Origin: Lachnospiraceae bacterium
GTDB taxonomy: Bacteria > Bacillota_A > Clostridia > Lachnospirales > Lachnospiraceae
Assembly: GCA_017996675.1 (NCBI GenBank)
Contig: JAGOGN010000105.1
Location: 1-5,732 of the forward strand
Reading direction: 5' to 3'
Length of the DNA: 5,732 bases
Shown here: one piece after another, positions 4,574 through 5,732 of the stretch
Numbering within the stretch: the stretch's first letter is position 1
Layout: each line of letters starts with the position of its first letter
The notes under the pieces: model-generated
The model's input: the letters and a program-made list of their open reading frames with translations, nothing else
Database searches by the model: none
What the model was told of the DNA's origin: nothing
Made by a program: the position numbers and the translations under genes

Positions 4574-5686
4574 TTAAAGATAACAGCTCAGATCCTGATC
4601 CACAGTCTTCTTTATATCGCTGGCAATCTTTTCAGCTTTCTTTCCGTCCATTTTTGCATTCTTTGCTACTGATAATAATTCTTTCATTCCAGGATTAATT
4701 CCGTTACCATTCACTGTTGTTGCATGCTCTCCACCAAACGAATTACTATATGTTAAATCATATGCAGGGGACAATATCCAACCAGTATCCTTATAGAGAT
4801 AAGAAAAGTTTTTAGAATGATCATCTCGGTTGTGTGCAAAAACATTGAAACACATCCATCGAAAAAGCTTCTCTATTTCTTCATAGCTTTGGGTTATCTT
4901 TAATGTTAGCTGCATCAAAATATTGTAATCCAGATTCGGTATTCGATGGGAGGTCTCAAGCAGCCCGCTCACAGATACCATATGGATTTTCCGATTTTGT
5001 TCTCTATCAAATCGCTTTGTGGAAAAAAAACCTTCGCAAAATTTTGATGGCAGAAGCCTTGTTTCTGCCATAGGTAGTTTACACTTTCTTGCACAAACAG
5101 AATAATCATATTCTTCTTTTCCTATATTCTTTCTATCTATTGAAGATGGAAATTTTACAATCCATTCCGCTCCTTCAATCTCATAATTCACTTTAGGCCT
5201 TGCTCCGCCCGAGGAACCACCTCTATAGAACAGTTCATCCAATTGATCCGAATGATCGGTTTCAAACATCTTCCCACATTCTGTTGCAAGCTCATCCAGC
5301 GTCATCCCGACAACATCGGTTTTCAGTTCATTTGTTGGTCGGTATTCCAACGCACCCATACCACTTTTTCCTACAATTGCAAGTCTTGTAAGTGGACTTA
5401 CCGATGCAGGATTGATCTGATTTTTTAGTAACAAACGATCCACTAAAAGCCTTCCCCATCCATCTGGAAGGCTATCTGCAAATACACCAAACAATCCTTC
5501 AAACGGATCAAATTTTTTCGGAATAAAAACACCATCTTTTAAAGGAAGCGAGATCGGACTGATAGAAAAGCCTGATTTTAACCATTCCTCGCTATATTCA
5601 AAAGCTACAAGATGATCACTTATTTCTGCCAATGTTCCTACTTGCTTTTGCTGAAAATAGACTTCCAAATGCTTCTTATTGTTCAT
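4574..5686 (-). CDS. hipA: HipA-family serine/threonine kinase toxin
   Basis: A 370-aa protein, shorter than the roughly 440-aa E. coli HipA but with both family domains. The N-terminal domain (about 7-115) has the typical LEVYFQQKQVGTL opening, SPISLPLK (43-50), FEGLFGVFADSLPDGWG (62-78) and KSGMGALEY (107-115). The C-terminal kinase domain has the Gly/Ser-rich loop GGSSGGARPK (156-165), an ATP-binding Lys in WIVKFP (Lys178), TKRFDR (223-228), the catalytic segment NRDDHSKN (Asp288 and Asn293 aligning by motif with the DGHxKN site of E. coli HipA) and the metal-site Asp310 in SPAYDLTYS. E. coli HipA phosphorylates glutamyl-tRNA synthetase and promotes growth arrest; the target here is unknown. 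All key residues appear intact, so it is probably active. Ser158 or Ser159 in the loop are possible autophosphorylation sites by analogy. AGGAGG (5693-5698) supports the start. The partner HipB should lie just upstream, beyond the right edge. Confidence 0.93.
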   Translation of the reverse strand: MNNKKHLEVYFQQKQVGTLAEISDHLVAFEYSEEWLKSGFSISPISLPLKDGVFIPKKFDPFEGLFGVFADSLPDGWGRLLVDRLLLKNQINPASVSPLTRLAIVGKSGMGALEYRPTNELKTDVVGMTLDELATECGKMFETDHSDQLDELFYRGGSSGGARPKVNYEIEGAEWIVKFPSSIDRKNIGKEEYDYSVCARKCKLPMAETRLLPSKFCEGFFSTKRFDREQNRKIHMVSVSGLLETSHRIPNLDYNILMQLTLKITQSYEEIEKLFRWMCFNVFAHNRDDHSKNFSYLYKDTGWILSPAYDLTYSNSFGGEHATTVNGNGINPGMKELLSVAKNAKMDGKKAEKIASDIKKTVDQDLSCYL

Positions 5687-5732
5687 TAATTACCTCCTGA
5701 ATGGACGAATAACCCTTCTTAGAAAACAATAA
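5676..5732 (-). CDS. Possible 3' end of the upstream hipB-like antitoxin gene
   Basis: One minus-strand frame is open from the right edge and reads LLFSKKGYSSIQEVINEQ before a TAA at 5678-5676, overlapping the hipA start by 11 nt. Antitoxin genes (XRE-type DNA-binding proteins) usually sit directly upstream of hipA and often overlap it, so this is a reasonable candidate for the C-terminus of the antitoxin. A second frame is also open and would stop 2 nt before the hipA ATG, but it gives an Arg-rich tail read through the ribosome binding site, which looks less protein-like. Eighteen codons are too few to decide. Confidence 0.3.
   Translation of the reverse strand, partial: LLFSKKGYSSIQEVINEQ

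Noticed and set aside
4561..4590. GCTGT/ACAGC hairpin at the hipA stop codon as a hipA terminator
   Set aside because: The stem is only 5 bp with an 18-nt loop, lacks a proper U-tract and overlaps the -35 box of the next promoter.

Overview
The window looks like chromosomal DNA from a low-GC, Gram-positive anaerobe (Bacillota, probably class Clostridia). Three things point that way: strong AAGGAGG-type ribosome binding sites, AT-rich intergenic DNA, and the protein types present (a clostridial-style GH25 muramidase with SH3-like repeats, a WYL-type regulator, a small acidic EF-hand protein, a NimA-like flavoprotein and PnuC). I see no rRNA, tRNA, CRISPR array, transposase or phage structural gene. 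Genus and species cannot be read from the sequence.

Layout, left to right. A minus-strand WYL-type regulator runs off the left edge and has a clear extended -10 promoter. Next comes a minus-strand 82-aa single EF-hand protein, divergent from the only plus-strand gene, a 501-aa membrane-anchored GH25 muramidase with its own TTGACA/TACACT promoter. That gene converges on a two-gene minus-strand operon, an SseB-domain protein followed by a 62-aa four-cysteine protein. A 335-bp AT-rich gap containing a large hairpin separates this from a second minus-strand operon, a NimA/pyridoxamine-oxidase-like flavoprotein translationally coupled to a PnuC vitamin transporter. At the right edge is a minus-strand HipA-family kinase toxin; its presumed antitoxin lies almost entirely outside the window.

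The most interesting region is the 170-bp gap between hipA and the flavoprotein-pnuC operon. It holds a good minus-strand promoter (TTGACA, 17 nt, TAAATT), a leader of about 128 nt, and a long GC-rich hairpin followed by a U-tract that ends only 18 nt before the start codon. No promoter fits between the hairpin and the gene, so every transcript entering the operon must pass this terminator-like structure. An upstream leader segment can pair with the terminator loop. This is the architecture of a riboswitch or attenuator, and the downstream pnuC makes an NAD-related ligand the first hypothesis. I could not match it confidently to a known riboswitch class.

Functional links between the units are limited. 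The flavoprotein and PnuC plausibly share cofactor or vitamin metabolism. HipA is a stress/persistence module. GH25 acts at the cell wall. The SseB, zinc-ribbon and EF-hand proteins have no firm function.
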